Assembly (NCBI RefSeq): GCF_000002425.4 | Contig: NC_037261.1 | Coordinates: forward strand, 9,166,701-9,230,700 | DNA: 64,000 nt | Direction of reading: 5' to 3' | Source of the DNA: Physcomitrium patens | Taxonomy: Eukaryota > Streptophyta > Bryopsida > Funariales > Funariaceae | Shown here: positions 47,459 to 59,100 of the stretch, one piece after another | Position numbering within the stretch: position 1 is the stretch's first letter | Layout of the letters: each line of letters opens with the position of its first letter | Translations under genes and position numbers: made by a program | The notes under the pieces: generated by a model | Told to the model about the DNA's origin: nothing | Databases searched by the model: none | The model's input: the letters and a program-made list of their open reading frames with translations, nothing else

Positions 47459-48810
47459 TGTCGTGTTGTAACACGAGTATACAGTGAAAAAAAAAAGAAA
47501 GGGAAATTTTATTAATATTCAGTTACCTCGAATATTGGGAGCATCAACCAACTCCAGTACAAATACTGAGTGGTCAGGTTCAGTCACTCCGTTACAGTCA
47601 GCCGGGGCATACTGAAATGCTCCGTTCGATTCCAATAACGGGAGTCAGCAGGAAGAGAAGGACCAATTCACACGACGGGTTCGAGGAGCCAATTGGATCC
47701 AATTTCGATAATCCAATCCGGGTCCTCTTATCCAATATGAGACCTGAATTGGCCGGTCAACCCAATGCAGTCTAATTACGGGAAATCCAGGTCTTACTAC
47801 GGGTCTTAGCCAATCTGACGCGAGGACCAATTTGACCCAATTATGGGAACATCCAGGTTACTACGGGCATCTTTCCCAATATAGGACCTGAATTGGTCGG
47901 GCGACTCAATGTGGTCCTGATTACGGGATTCGATTCTGTTTCAGGCTGTCCTATTCTCTGTGCCGTTTCAGGGAACGTTGTTTTCGGTAAATGGATTTCT
48001 TAAAGGTAAAAACGGAGGAGAAAGCTTGACGGCGAGAGCCAATTTCGGATCCAAGCTTGAGGTGGGAGCCAATTCCGGATCTAAGACGGAAGATTGAAGA
48101 AATTCAGAGGATAAGGTTAGGGGGGGATATAGTTTTGAGGGGGGAGGTTTTTTTTCGGGGGAATCGGGGGGGGGAGCGAGTTTTCAAGCTTTTGCAAGGT
48201 TACCAGTTCGGTTTTTCATTGGAGGTTTTTGGAAGATCAAGGGAATTAGAGAGAGGAGCTTCATGCTTCGGGTCGGGGAAGGAAAGACATAGAATTTGGA
48301 TTTTTCTTCTTCGTAGAGTTTTGGGAAGACTGAGGCAATCGCTACTGAAGTCAGTGTTGTAATGGTGAATCGGGATTTTTAAATGAAGTGGGTTTGAATA
48401 CTCTTGACTGTTTTGTAAAATCGAGTTACGTCTATGATTGAAGGATTAAAGGGGTGTCTATAGGATTGAGTATGCGGAGTGAATGAAATTTATTGGGTTA
48501 ATCTAACAGGACAGTCAGTGGATACAAGATCGTAAGTACAAAGAGGTATTGAAGATTAACAGTTTGGGTTGTTCGGGGTTCTCTGTAACGTCTAGAGACC
48601 TATCGGCTGGAAAAAAAAAAAAAAAAAAAAAAAAAAGACTTCGACAAGAAGTCGAAGAGCATCCGTATAGATTTACGGTACATTGTTGTAGTCGTTTATA
48701 TTCCAGCAGTCAAAAACTGATAGACTGCTTGACTATCGGCAAATCTCCATACTACCTTCTACAGCGAGACGCCCGGCGCATTCTCGAGCAGGAAAGCACG
48801 TAATACGACA
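47459..48810 (+). repeat. C1 5' LTR
   Basis: 1352 bp, TGTCGTGTTGTAACACG to CACGTAATACGACA. Contains a shortened trace of the captured gag segment (GGGGCATACTGAAATGCTCCG), imperfect internal repeats around GACCTGAATTGG, a G-rich block (48120-48174) and a run of 26 A (48611-48636) followed by an inverted repeat CTTCGAC/GTCGAAG. Confidence 0.85.
48120..48174 (+). other. G-quadruplex-like block in the C1 5' LTR
   Basis: Four G-runs of 7, 6, 5 and 9 bases with spacers of about 12, 12 and 4 bases on the plus strand. The same block recurs in the 3' LTR at 61697-61750. Confidence 0.7.
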
Positions 48811-48814
48811 TAAG

Positions 48815-48830
48815 TGGTGAACCCGACGTG
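48815..48830 (+). promoter_or_regulatory. C1 primer-binding site
   Basis: TGGTGAACCCGACGTG, four bases after the LTR. The TGG start complements a tRNA CCA end, so family C probably uses a tRNA primer. I could not assign the tRNA. Confidence 0.6.
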
Positions 48831-48881
48831 AAAGCTTGAGGTAGAAGGTATTGGATTTCGGTTGATTTTATCTTTATTTTT

Positions 48882-51800
48882 ATGGAAAACGAAAATAAAA
48901 ATTTTGAAGGATTTTTGGGAGAAGTTTCTGGTGGGGAGTCTTCTAAAGGACAAGGTATGCACATGGATCCATCTATTGCTAGTTTGTTTCAAGCCTTCTC
49001 ATTGTCAATGTAGCAACAACAAAGCAATGATCGAAAGGAAGCTTTGGCAACTAAAACATTACAAGCAGTGGTCAATAAAATTGATCAATTTGATGGAAGG
49101 AATATTTCAAGGTATTTAAGATGTTATGTTCGTGAAATGGAATTAAATCGGGTTTCTGAGAAAAAAATGGTTGCACTATTTGGACTTGCCATGATACCGG
49201 AGATAAGGGACCACATTACATCGATTACGGATCGTTGTGGGAATTCATGGGAGGATTTTTCACATGCATTGAAAGACGAATATTTCTTGGAAGATGCTGA
49301 TCGCGTTACTAAGAAGCTGTTTCTAGAATGGATTGAACGGCCCAATAAGAATTTGTAAGCAACAGAGCTACTAAGGGAATTTGAGAGGTAGTACTCTCAA
49401 TTATCGAAGGTAGAAAAATTGACATTGGAGCCGAACAAAGTTGATCTATTTCTTCAAGCTGCTGATGGAGAATTGCTAGAGAAATTAGAACCCCTTCTTG
49501 AAGACAAAGAAGAAGATGAAGGATTGACAACGAAGTGGAAGAACGTTGAAGATGCGGTGGGGTTGCTTACAAAAAAAGAAAGGAGGAAGGATAGGAGTAA
49601 TATTCCGAAAACAGTACAAGCACCCAAAGCTCCAGTACGTACAACACCACCGACAATGCCTAGAGTTCAACCTTCGACATCCTTGTCAAAGAAAGCAGAT
49701 ATGGAGATGGAAGAAATTATACGAGGAATGCGAGATCTTCAAATCAAATTGGCAAGACTTGAAGAGAATACTTCTATAAACAATTCGAAGAATGTTTCAA
49801 AACAAGGATATGTACAAAGATGCATTTGGTGTGATGATGCTTCACACACTAGAAAAGATTGCAATGAATTTAATAATATGATACGGCAGGGAATTATTTG
49901 CTGGAAAGATGGGAAGATAGTATTGAAAGATAGGGAGGATCTTCTTCAAACCAATTTTGGCAAGGGAGGAATGAGAGCATTGGTTCAAGATTACTTAAAA
50001 GAGCATGAAACAGTAGTACGAGAAAGTGCAAGTTATGGTGCTAGAGTAGATGATGAAATTGGTGGAAGTACGAAAACTAGTGAGTTTTGGGCTTCTGCCG
50101 TTTCTACAATACAAGAAGGAAAATTACCTCGAGAAGCGTTATTGAGAACTGGAGCTACAATACGAGGAAGAACAGGTTGGGAGGATCCTATTGAGTCTCT
50201 TTCAGTTCATGCATATATTGCTAAGAGCCAACATGAAGCTTTGATGGAAGAAAAAAGACAAGGAAATTTTGATGATACTAGAGAAGGAAATTCTTTTAAG
50301 AGGCAAACTCGAGGAGACAAGGCTCGGGAGGCAGCTTCACAAGAATTGCCTGTAAAGGATACCTCAGCATCATTGGAAGAAAAAACAATGGAGACAAAAG
50401 ATAAGGGCAAATCAATTGCTTATAAGCTACTTTCTGATATTGAAGCGGCAACAAATTTGAAAGGGGTGTTGGAAGAACGTATATTAAACGCTAAGGTGGA
50501 ATTCACATTGAAAGAAGTCTTAGGAATTACAAAGAAGGAGTTTCATGATGTTATCATTGACAGCATTAAGCGAAAGAGGCAATTAATGAGCGAAACTGGA
50601 ATGAGTCATGCTATTGATGCAAGAATATGTAGAGATGAAGAAGAGGTTGATATTGGTTACAAGCAACTAACAAATGAAAAGAATGGGTATAATCAGCGAG
50701 TACGTTTCGAAGATTCTAGTGACAAGGAAATGGAAACTTTGAGCCATTATACTCGAAAGCATTGGGCAAGGGCAACTACTGAGGTATTGGTGAAGGTAGG
50801 AGATATAGAAGAACCAATAGTTGCCTTGGTGGACCATGGTTCTGAAATAAATCTCATGTCTAAAGATCTTTATAAGAAGCAAAAATGGCCAATTGATATG
50901 GAACATCGATGGGTAATACGAACAGCTAATAACACACGAGGCGAATTATATGGAGCTTGTCCAGATGTCAAAATTTGGATTGGGGATGTTGCGACGGAGC
51001 AACATTTCTTTGTTCAAGATACAACGTCTTATCCGTTGATTTTAGGACAACCTTATATCACGGCAACACGGATGGAAACAAAGGTACTTGACGATGGTTC
51101 TGCTTATGCAAGGGTACGGAGCGAAGATGGGAGGAAAGCTGTACAATTTCTAATAGTACCTCCTAACCATGAACGGAATCGAGATAGGTTGAGGGAGAAA
51201 CCATTGCCAAAGATTGTTGAAGGATTTAAGGATTTTGGGGAGGTACCACTGTAAAAGCGAGATTATGGAGGTACAAAAGAGGAGGTACTCTCGTGAGATG
51301 AAGGTGCCTTTGATGCGAGTTTTATTGGTATATTGGAGAATGGAAATATTATGTATAAGAAAGTTGATGATTTTAAAAGAAAAGAAAGAAAAAGATTATA
51401 TGATATTGAAGGACAGTTACGCAAGATAGGTACATTGCAAGATGATGAGAGGATTTTGGATGTTTATGAAGAAAATGGGCTGGAAGATTCATTGGAATTG
51501 ATTACATCTATTGGGTTAGGGGATAATGATAAGATTGTTGAGATTCATTCGAGAGAGGTTTATACCATGCTTGAATCTTTTCAAGCACCAGAAGTCACAG
51601 TAGAGACGAGATATAAAACGGTAGATAAGAAGATAAAGCTTGTTGCCGGACCATTACCAAAGGATTCTAAAGAACAAATGGAGAAGCATCAAAAGAAGCA
51701 AGTTTAAGAGATCCAATGAGTATTAGACATCAGTTTACTGAAGAGACTTTTGAAGAATTGAAGATTGGTTCTGATGGTTCTTTATTGCCGGAGGAAATTA

Positions 51801-54730
51801 CTTGCTTCAAAAAGATGTTGGCTAAACAAGGTAGATCGTTTGCCTTCGAATCTCATGAAATTGGGTGTGTGGATCCAAATATTATAACACCTATGGTTAT
51901 CTTCACTGTATCGCATGTACCTTGGAATCTAAGACCGATTCCAGTACCGAGGGCACATTTACCTAAATTGGTCGAACTATTGAAAGAAAAGATAAAGATG
52001 AAAATATTAGAACCTTCATTTGCACCGTATTCTAGTCGATGGTTTACGGTACCTAAGAAGAATGGGTCACTACGGTTTATTCAAGATATACAGCCGATGA
52101 ATGCTGTAACTGTCAAGAATGCAGGAATTGGACCTATTGTGGATGAATTTGCTGAGGCGTTTGCTGGAAGGGCGATCTATTCAATGGGTGATTTGTATTC
52201 AGGTTATGATCAATTTCAACTTGCCGAAGGAAGTAGAGATATGACAACGATGGGGACACCGCTTGGATTGGTTAGAATGTGCACTCTTCCTCAAGGCGCG
52301 ACCAACTCGGTTGCGCATATGATGAATGGGATGAATAAGGTATTGAGAGATTTTATTCCGGAAAAGACTATGCCTTATTTGGATGATGTTCCTATAAAAG
52401 GGTGCAGATGAGGAGACAAGGATGAAACTTTAGATATGAGGGGGTGTCGCAGATATGTTGTTGATCATATACAAGATTGTGAAAAGATTTTAACTCGGCT
52501 TGGAGAAGTTCATCTTACATTATCGGATATGAAGTCCGTATTTGGAGTGCGAGAGGTTGTAATTGTTGGAAATTTATGTGGATCTTACGGAAGAAAACCA
52601 GATCTGACTAAAGTTGATGCAATTGGAAGGATGAAAGAGGATTGTGGTTCTTTAACAGAGGTTCGCAGGTTTTTGGGTGCATGTGTATTTTATCGAATCT
52701 GGATCCCTCATTTTGCTCACATAGCGGATCCATTATATGAACTGTTACGCAAGGGTTACCGATTTGAATAAAAAGAAAGGCATACTCAGGCAATGCAAAG
52801 ATTGAAGAAATTATTGATGTCACCTCCAATATTGAGGAAGGTTGATTATAAGTGCAATAGACCAGTGATTCTTACTGTAGACGCTAGTCCAATTGCCATT
52901 GTATGGGCTGTGGATCAAGATGATTCAAGTGGGAATAGATTTGCAGTTCGATTTGGGGCTAAAGTTTTAAGTTTTCGTCAGCGTGCATATTTGCAAGTCA
53001 AAAGAGAACTTTGGGGAGTCGTTTCGACTATGGAAGCTGAAAAGGACTATTTGATTGGGGCAGTAGTAGTAATTGAAACAAATTGCTTGCCATTGCTCGG
53101 AATGATTACTAACTGTTCAACGCCAGATATTGCAATGTTGACATGGATTGCTTATATTAAGTCACTAAATCCGGAATTTAAGTATGTTACTGGGAAGGAC
53201 AATTTAGTAGCAGACATGCTATCTCGAGCAAGATACGAGAGGGAGGACGAAATGGTTGAAGACATTGATGATGTCGGATTGAAATTCTATTCAATATCGA
53301 ATCTCAACAGAGAAGACAAGCTATTTCTTGAAGAATCTTATGAAGGAGAATTATTGGATATTGGTCATTATTTGAATACCTTGTCTAAGCAGGGGAATTG
53401 GTCTACAGAAAAATTCAAACAAATAAGAAAAAAAGCATATGGATTTTTACTTCGAGATGGATTCTTATGGAAGAGACCGAAGAAAGGAATTGGGATGCCA
53501 CAACGAGTGATAGGCAAAAAGGAAGAAAGACTAAAATTATTAAAGGAGTTTCATGATAGTTTATGGGCAGGGCATAGAGGAATCTGGGCTACTTTTGCTA
53601 AACTCAAGGAACGATATTGGTGGAAAAATATGTATCGAGATGTGCTCTCATTTGTAGAGTCATGTGAAATCTGTCAATCGTATTCTAATATCCGACATCG
53701 AGATAGTCTTCATCCTACGTATCCTCTGGCTATTCATTTTAAATGGGTTGTTGATTTGGTTATTATGCCGGTTGGGTTATGGCAGATGAGATATTTGGTT
53801 TTAGCTCGTGAAGATTTATTAAATCTAGTAGAAAGAAGAGCATTGAGGACAAAATCTATAGAGGGGATTTGTAGATTTTTGCTTGAAGATGTCATTTGCC
53901 GTTACGGATGCGTAGAAAAAATCACTGCAGATCGTGGAGAATTAAATGCACAAGAAGCTCGTAAGTTCTTTGAAAAATGTGGAGTGAAACTATCACTGAC
54001 TACTGCTTATAATCCGGAAGGGAATGCGAAAAGAAAACGCGGTCACCCGCCGATTGTGAAAGCATTGGTTAAAGCTTGTAATGGGAAGGTTAAAGAGTGG
54101 CCACGGCTTTTGTCATTTGCATTATGAACTGATCGAACAACACATAGTTCGGTGACAGGATATATGCCAGTAGAACTTATGACAGGTCAAAAACCAATTA
54201 TGCCGATTGAAGAAAAGGTACTTACATAGAGTATGCTACCATGGGAAGATGGATTGACAAGAGAAGAACTTCTGGCTATTAGGATTCGACAATTGGAGCA
54301 AAGAACGGAAGATGTCCAGATAGCATTGGAAAGGTTAAAAAGAGCAAGGTTACAAAACAAGGCGCGATTCGATAAGCAACATCGATTGAGACCAAAAGCA
54401 ATCGAGGAAGGTGATTGGGTACTTGTTTATGACAATAGTCTGGATAATCAACATAGTACTTTGCGGAAATTTTTAAAACGTTGGTTTGGACCATATGTTA
54501 TAATAAGTGTTCATGATAATGCGACTTACTCATTACGGGAGTTAGATGGTACAAAATTGAAAATACTAATTACAGGGAAGCGAGTAAAAATATTTTAACG
54601 AAGACATGCAGAGATGAATATGGAAGACCTTAATGAAGGTACACAGATTCCGCAGAAAGAAGATGAAAGTGATATGGATAATGAAGGTAACGAAGACGAA
54701 CTGGACAAAGACGTAGGGGATATATTTTGA
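48882..54730 (+). pseudogene. gag-pol of C1, single frame
   Basis: From ATG 48882 (MENENKNFEGF) one frame covers gag, protease, RT, RNase H and integrase; only one base deletion near 51683 breaks it. Gag: VVNKIDQFDGRNISRYL and a CCHC knuckle CIWCDDASHTRKDC (about 49830). Protease: VDHGSEINL (about 50835). RT: VPKKNGSLRF, DLYSGYDQFQLAEGSRD, TLPQGATNSVAHM and PYLDDVPIKGC (51716-52411). RNase H: LTVDASPIAI (52870) and DNLVADMLSRA. Integrase: H-H and CEIC finger, VVDLVIMP, ADRGELNAQEA; the third acidic residue is lost (KRKRGH where C3 has KSERGH). Stops at 49011, 49356, 49389, 51252, near 51295, 52409, 52769, 54125 and 54227, most fitting C-to-T or G-to-A. No chromodomain seen. Confidence 0.8.
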
Positions 54731-54792
54731 ATCAAACAACAATTGGGTAAATTGGTGCATACCGGAGGATGCACAGGTTCAGAGGGAGTGGA

Positions 54793-55186
54793 TGTCGTGT
54801 TGTAACACAAGTATACAGTGAAAAAAAAAAGAAAGGGGAATTTTATTAATATTCAGTTACCTCGAATATTGGGAGCAACGACCAACTCCAGTACAAATAC
54901 TGAGTGGTCAGGTTCAGTCACTCCGTTACAGTCAGCCGGGGCATACTGAAATGCTCTGTTCGATTCCAATAACGGGAGTCAGCAGGAAGAGAAAGACCAA
55001 TTCACACGACGGGTTCGAGGAGCCAATTGGATCCAATTTCGATAATCCAATCCGGGTCCACTTATCCAATATGAGACCTGAATTGGCCGGTCAACCCAAT
55101 GCAGTCTAATTACGGGAAATCCAGGTCTTACTACGGGTCTTAGCCAATCTGACGCGAGGACCAATTTGACCCAATTAGGGGAACAT
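54793..55186 (+). repeat. C1 3' LTR, left part
   Basis: First 394 bp of the 3' LTR, preceded by the purine tract AGAGGGAGTGGA (54781-54792). Ends with the AACAT duplication (55182-55186) made by A1 insertion. Confidence 0.85.
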
Positions 55187-55726
55187 TGTCAAGGACAAGA
55201 ACTCGATGAAAGCTAAAGAGTAAGTGAGACTTTTCTCAAAAAGAAATAGGACAAAATAGAAATATGTATATTAAGAAAGAAACTGGAATGGCTATTGCCA
55301 AAATACAAGAAAACTAGAGACCCTTGAAACTAGACTAGAAGCAAGAAAGGAGTTGACAAGAGTGAAGAGGGCTTCACTCTTGCCTCTATATATACTATCT
55401 AACTAGAAGCCACATGGCGATGTTCTATAAGACCTCCAATATATGTTGACTTTCTAGGCCACATGCCTTTGCTTGCAAGGCAAGTTTTCTATGGATGGAC
55501 CACGTAGTTAGCTTGTTCTTTAAGCTTCCAACATGTGTGGCACATGGCTAACTTGTTGACCAAGTTTCTAGCCTAAAAGTCAACTATAGACTCCTATAAA
55601 GTCAAAGCAGCGTCTATGAAGCTTCTAAGAAGCTTGTCTAGAAGATATTACACAATTAACCTACTTTTATCTACTTTTACATACTTTTATCTATTCATAT
55701 AGGTAATTATATGTATGTCCGTGACA
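55187..55726 (-). repeat. A1 3' LTR
   Basis: 540 bp; on the minus strand TGTCACGGACATAC to GTCCTTGACA. Contains the same TATA box and inverted repeat as the 5' copy; the primer-like 11-mer is at 55353-55363. Confidence 0.9.
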
Positions 55727-55739
55727 TTACCCCCCCTTC
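55727..55739 (-). promoter_or_regulatory. A1 polypurine tract
   Basis: On the minus strand AGAAGGGGGGGTAA ends at the LTR edge. It would resist RNase H and prime plus-strand DNA. Confidence 0.75.
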
Positions 55740-55767
55740 TAGGGACGAGTTCCACGAGGAGCGGTGA

Positions 55768-56079
55768 TTATATATTGAGAAAATCTAATATGCGACGAAT
55801 TGTATTTGCTACATACTCTGATCTTTGTTCTCTTCGAAGATAGTTGATGGGTCCTCTTAGCCATCGATAGTGTCCCATTCCAGGGCGAGAAGACCACCCT
55901 GTTATTTGATCACTGTTGAGGCCTTCATAACTTCCATCTATTCGAGGAAGAACATGTCGTTCTTGAGGGTCTTCATCTCGGTTGCGTCGTCTTGAAGGTT
56001 GTGACAATCGCAATGTCTCATCCGGTAAGTCAGCAAACGAAGGTTCTTGAGTTGAATCCACTGGTTGTTGGCTCTCCAT
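55768..56079 (-). CDS. Third ORF of A1, between pol and the polypurine tract
   Basis: 103 codons from ATG 56079 (MESQQPVDSTQEPSF) to a stop at 55768. The N-terminal half is acidic and Ser/Arg rich (LSQPSRRRNRDED); the C-terminal half has GHYRWLRGPINYLRREQRS and TIRRILDFLNI, likely helical. No transmembrane segment or known domain seen. It starts 95 bases after the pol stop. A homologous frame in the same place in B1 (40305-40529) shows conservation of the C-terminal half. Function unknown; expression would need a spliced or readthrough RNA. It may instead be a relic of a longer pol tail. Confidence 0.6.
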   Translation of the reverse strand: MESQQPVDSTQEPSFADLPDETLRLSQPSRRRNRDEDPQERHVLPRIDGSYEGLNSDQITGWSSRPGMGHYRWLRGPINYLRREQRSEYVANTIRRILDFLNI

Positions 56080-56173
56080 CTAATTAGTGTCACAAATGCA
56101 AAGAAGTTACAAACAAGGATAGGAAATTGAATGTTATCTTGCCTCAATCTTGTCTCTTTTATAAGAGAGGTTT

Positions 56174-59100
56174 TCATCTTGGTTTTGATGGATGTCGTTG
56201 ATGAAAAACTTTGACTTTAGCTGATGCATTTGCTAGATTCCTGGATGGCTCCCATGTGCGCTCACTAATATCATATCCGCGCCAATGAACAAGATATTCC
56301 AGCTTATTTCGGTGCCGCCTTGAGTCTAATATCTCTTCCACCTCAAATTCTTCATTATTATCTACTTCTATAGGAGGCGGTGGCATTTGTCTTCTTCCTT
56401 GTATATCCACTGTCTTATATGGTTCAAGAAGAGACACGTGGAATACAGGATGGATCTTCATTGACTCCGGTAGATGTAACCGATATGCAACTGGGTTGAT
56501 CTGTTCAGAAACAGAAAAGGGGCCAAGCCTACGATAGTCCAACTTGTCACAAGGTCGAGTAGTCTTGATATTGCGACGAAGTAGCCATACCTTATCACCG
56601 ACGTTGATCTGTGGTTGCTCCTTACGATAAAGATCTGCGTTTATCTTTTGTCGTTCTTGAGCTTTCTTCAACTGCGCCTTCATTATTGCATGTAACTCTG
56701 ACAACCGATTTGCCATATCTTCTGCTGCAGGATTATCAACTTTTGAAAAATCAAAAGTATCAAGTCGTGGATGATAGCCATAATTAGCAAAGAAAGGTGT
56801 TTGTTGCGTGGAGGAATGTACCGTATTATTATAAGCAAACTCTGCCAATGGCAGAAGGTTTGTCCAATCATCTTGTTGGTAGTTGATGGTACACCTTAAA
56901 TACTGTTCCAAGACTTGGTTTACGCGCTCTGTTTGTCCATCAGTTTGAGGATGGAAAGCTGAAGATAGCTTTATGTCCACTTTTAAAATCTTGAAAAGAG
57001 TCCTCCAGAATCTTGACACAAATTGAGTTCCCCTATCCGATATGATATCTTTAGGTAATCCATGATAGCGATAGATATTATCAATGAAAAGCTTAGCTGT
57101 TTCTTCACCTGTGATAGATTTTATACATGGCATAAAATGTGCCATCTTGGTGAAACGATCTACTATCACAAATATAGAATCATAAGATCTTGAGTTTGGA
57201 AGATCTGTGATGAAATCCATAGAAACAGAAGACCATGGTTGTTCTGGTATAGGTAATGGCTGAAGAAGTCCGTAAGGTCGATGTCGAGGAATTTTTGATC
57301 TTGAACAAATATCACATGATTGTACAAAGTCTTTGACTGACTTCCACATTTGTGGCCACCAAAAATCTCTTGATATGAGTTCCAGAGTCTTATTATATCC
57401 AAAGTGCCCTGCTGCTGGAAAGTCATGACGTGCTTGAAGAACACGCAAACGTGCTTTTCCTTCTGGAACATATAGGCGTCCTTCAAAATATAATAGATTA
57501 TTCTTGAACTCGAACTTAGAAGAATCATGAGACTTGGAAGAATTATTCTCGATATCATGAACAAGAGGGTCTGAGGACATACTGGACTGGATTTGCTTGA
57601 GAAAAGTTGAATCAACAGTCAATGTTGATTTCACTGCTCGGAGATGAAATTGCTCCGGTTTCAAGAGGACCGTTCTTTGTTGCTCAAAAGCTGCATCTCC
57701 TTCTTTTGGTGCAAAATAAGAACGTCTAGACAGGGCATCGGACAAACCTTGTTGTTTTCCTGGCCGATAAGTGATAATGAAGTCGAATCTTGATAAAGAC
57801 ATACTCCAACGAGCTTGACGATGATTCAACACACGTGCTGACATGAAATACTCGAGGTTCTTGTGATTTGTATACACAGTGACTGGACTAGAAGCACCTT
57901 CTAGATAATGACGCCATTCTTGAAAGGAATCCACGATTGCAAGAAGTTCTTTATCGTGGATCTCATAATTGATCTCGGCTGCTGAGAATTTTCTTGAATG
58001 AAAAGCTATCGGATGAAGTTTGTCATCTGTTCCCATTTGTGATAAAACTGCACCCAAGGCAAAATCCGATGCGTTTGTTTCCATAAAAAATACCTTGGAA
58101 AAGTCAACACGATATAAGACTGGTGCAGAGACAAACGATGTCTTCAAGGCTTCAAATGCTGCTTCCGCTTCTTGATTCCATTGGAATTTATCTTTACTAG
58201 TCAAGCGTGTAAGTGGAGCTGCAACTCGTGAGAAATCTTTGATGAAGATCCGATAGTAATTGGCAAATCCCAAGAAACATTGGACATCTCTTACAGTCTT
58301 TGGAATCTTCCAATCCATGATTGTTTGGACTTTCTTAGAATCCATCATAAGACCATCATTTGAAATGATGTATCCTAAAAAGTCAACTTGAGTAGTGTGA
58401 AATACACACTTTTCCATCTTGGCGTACAATCCTGCATCTCTGAGTTTTTGTAATACTTGACAAACATGTATTTCATGTTCTTCAACATTCTTAGAATAAA
58501 TCAGGATATCGTCTAGATAGCAGACGACAAAATTGTCTAAGAATTCACGAAATACATCATTCATGAGATGTTGAAAAGTAGCTGGTGCATTCGTGAGTCC
58601 AAAAGGCATGACATTATATTCAAAATGCCCGTACCTGGTTCGAAACGCAGTCTTCCATTCATCTCCTTCTTTGATCCGTACTAGATTATATGCTCCTCTT
58701 AGATCCATTTTTGTATAGATCTTAGCTTGATTTAACTGGTCAAGGAGTCCTGATATCAAAGGTAATGGATACCTGTTCTTGATTGTGATCTTGTTGAGTC
58801 CTCGATAGTCAACACACATTCGTAAAGATCCATCTTTTTTCTTTACGAATAAAATTGGAGCTCCTGCTGGAGATTTTGAATGGCGTATGAAATTCTTTGC
58901 TAAATTCTCGTCAATATATGTCTTGAGTTCAGCCAACTCATCTTGCGATAAACTGTAAATTGGTCCAAATGGTGGCAGAGTTCCTTCCTTGAGATCGATT
59001 GAACAATCGTATGGGCGATGCTCAGGAAGAATATCTGCATTCTTTTTCTCAAAAACGTCTTGATAATCTTGATATTGACTTGGAATGCCACTTGAAGTCT

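Noticed and set aside
47645..47830. 61-codon minus-strand frame, repeated at 54979-55164
   Set aside because: Both lie within the two C1 LTRs, so the repetition is that of the LTR; no sign of coding.
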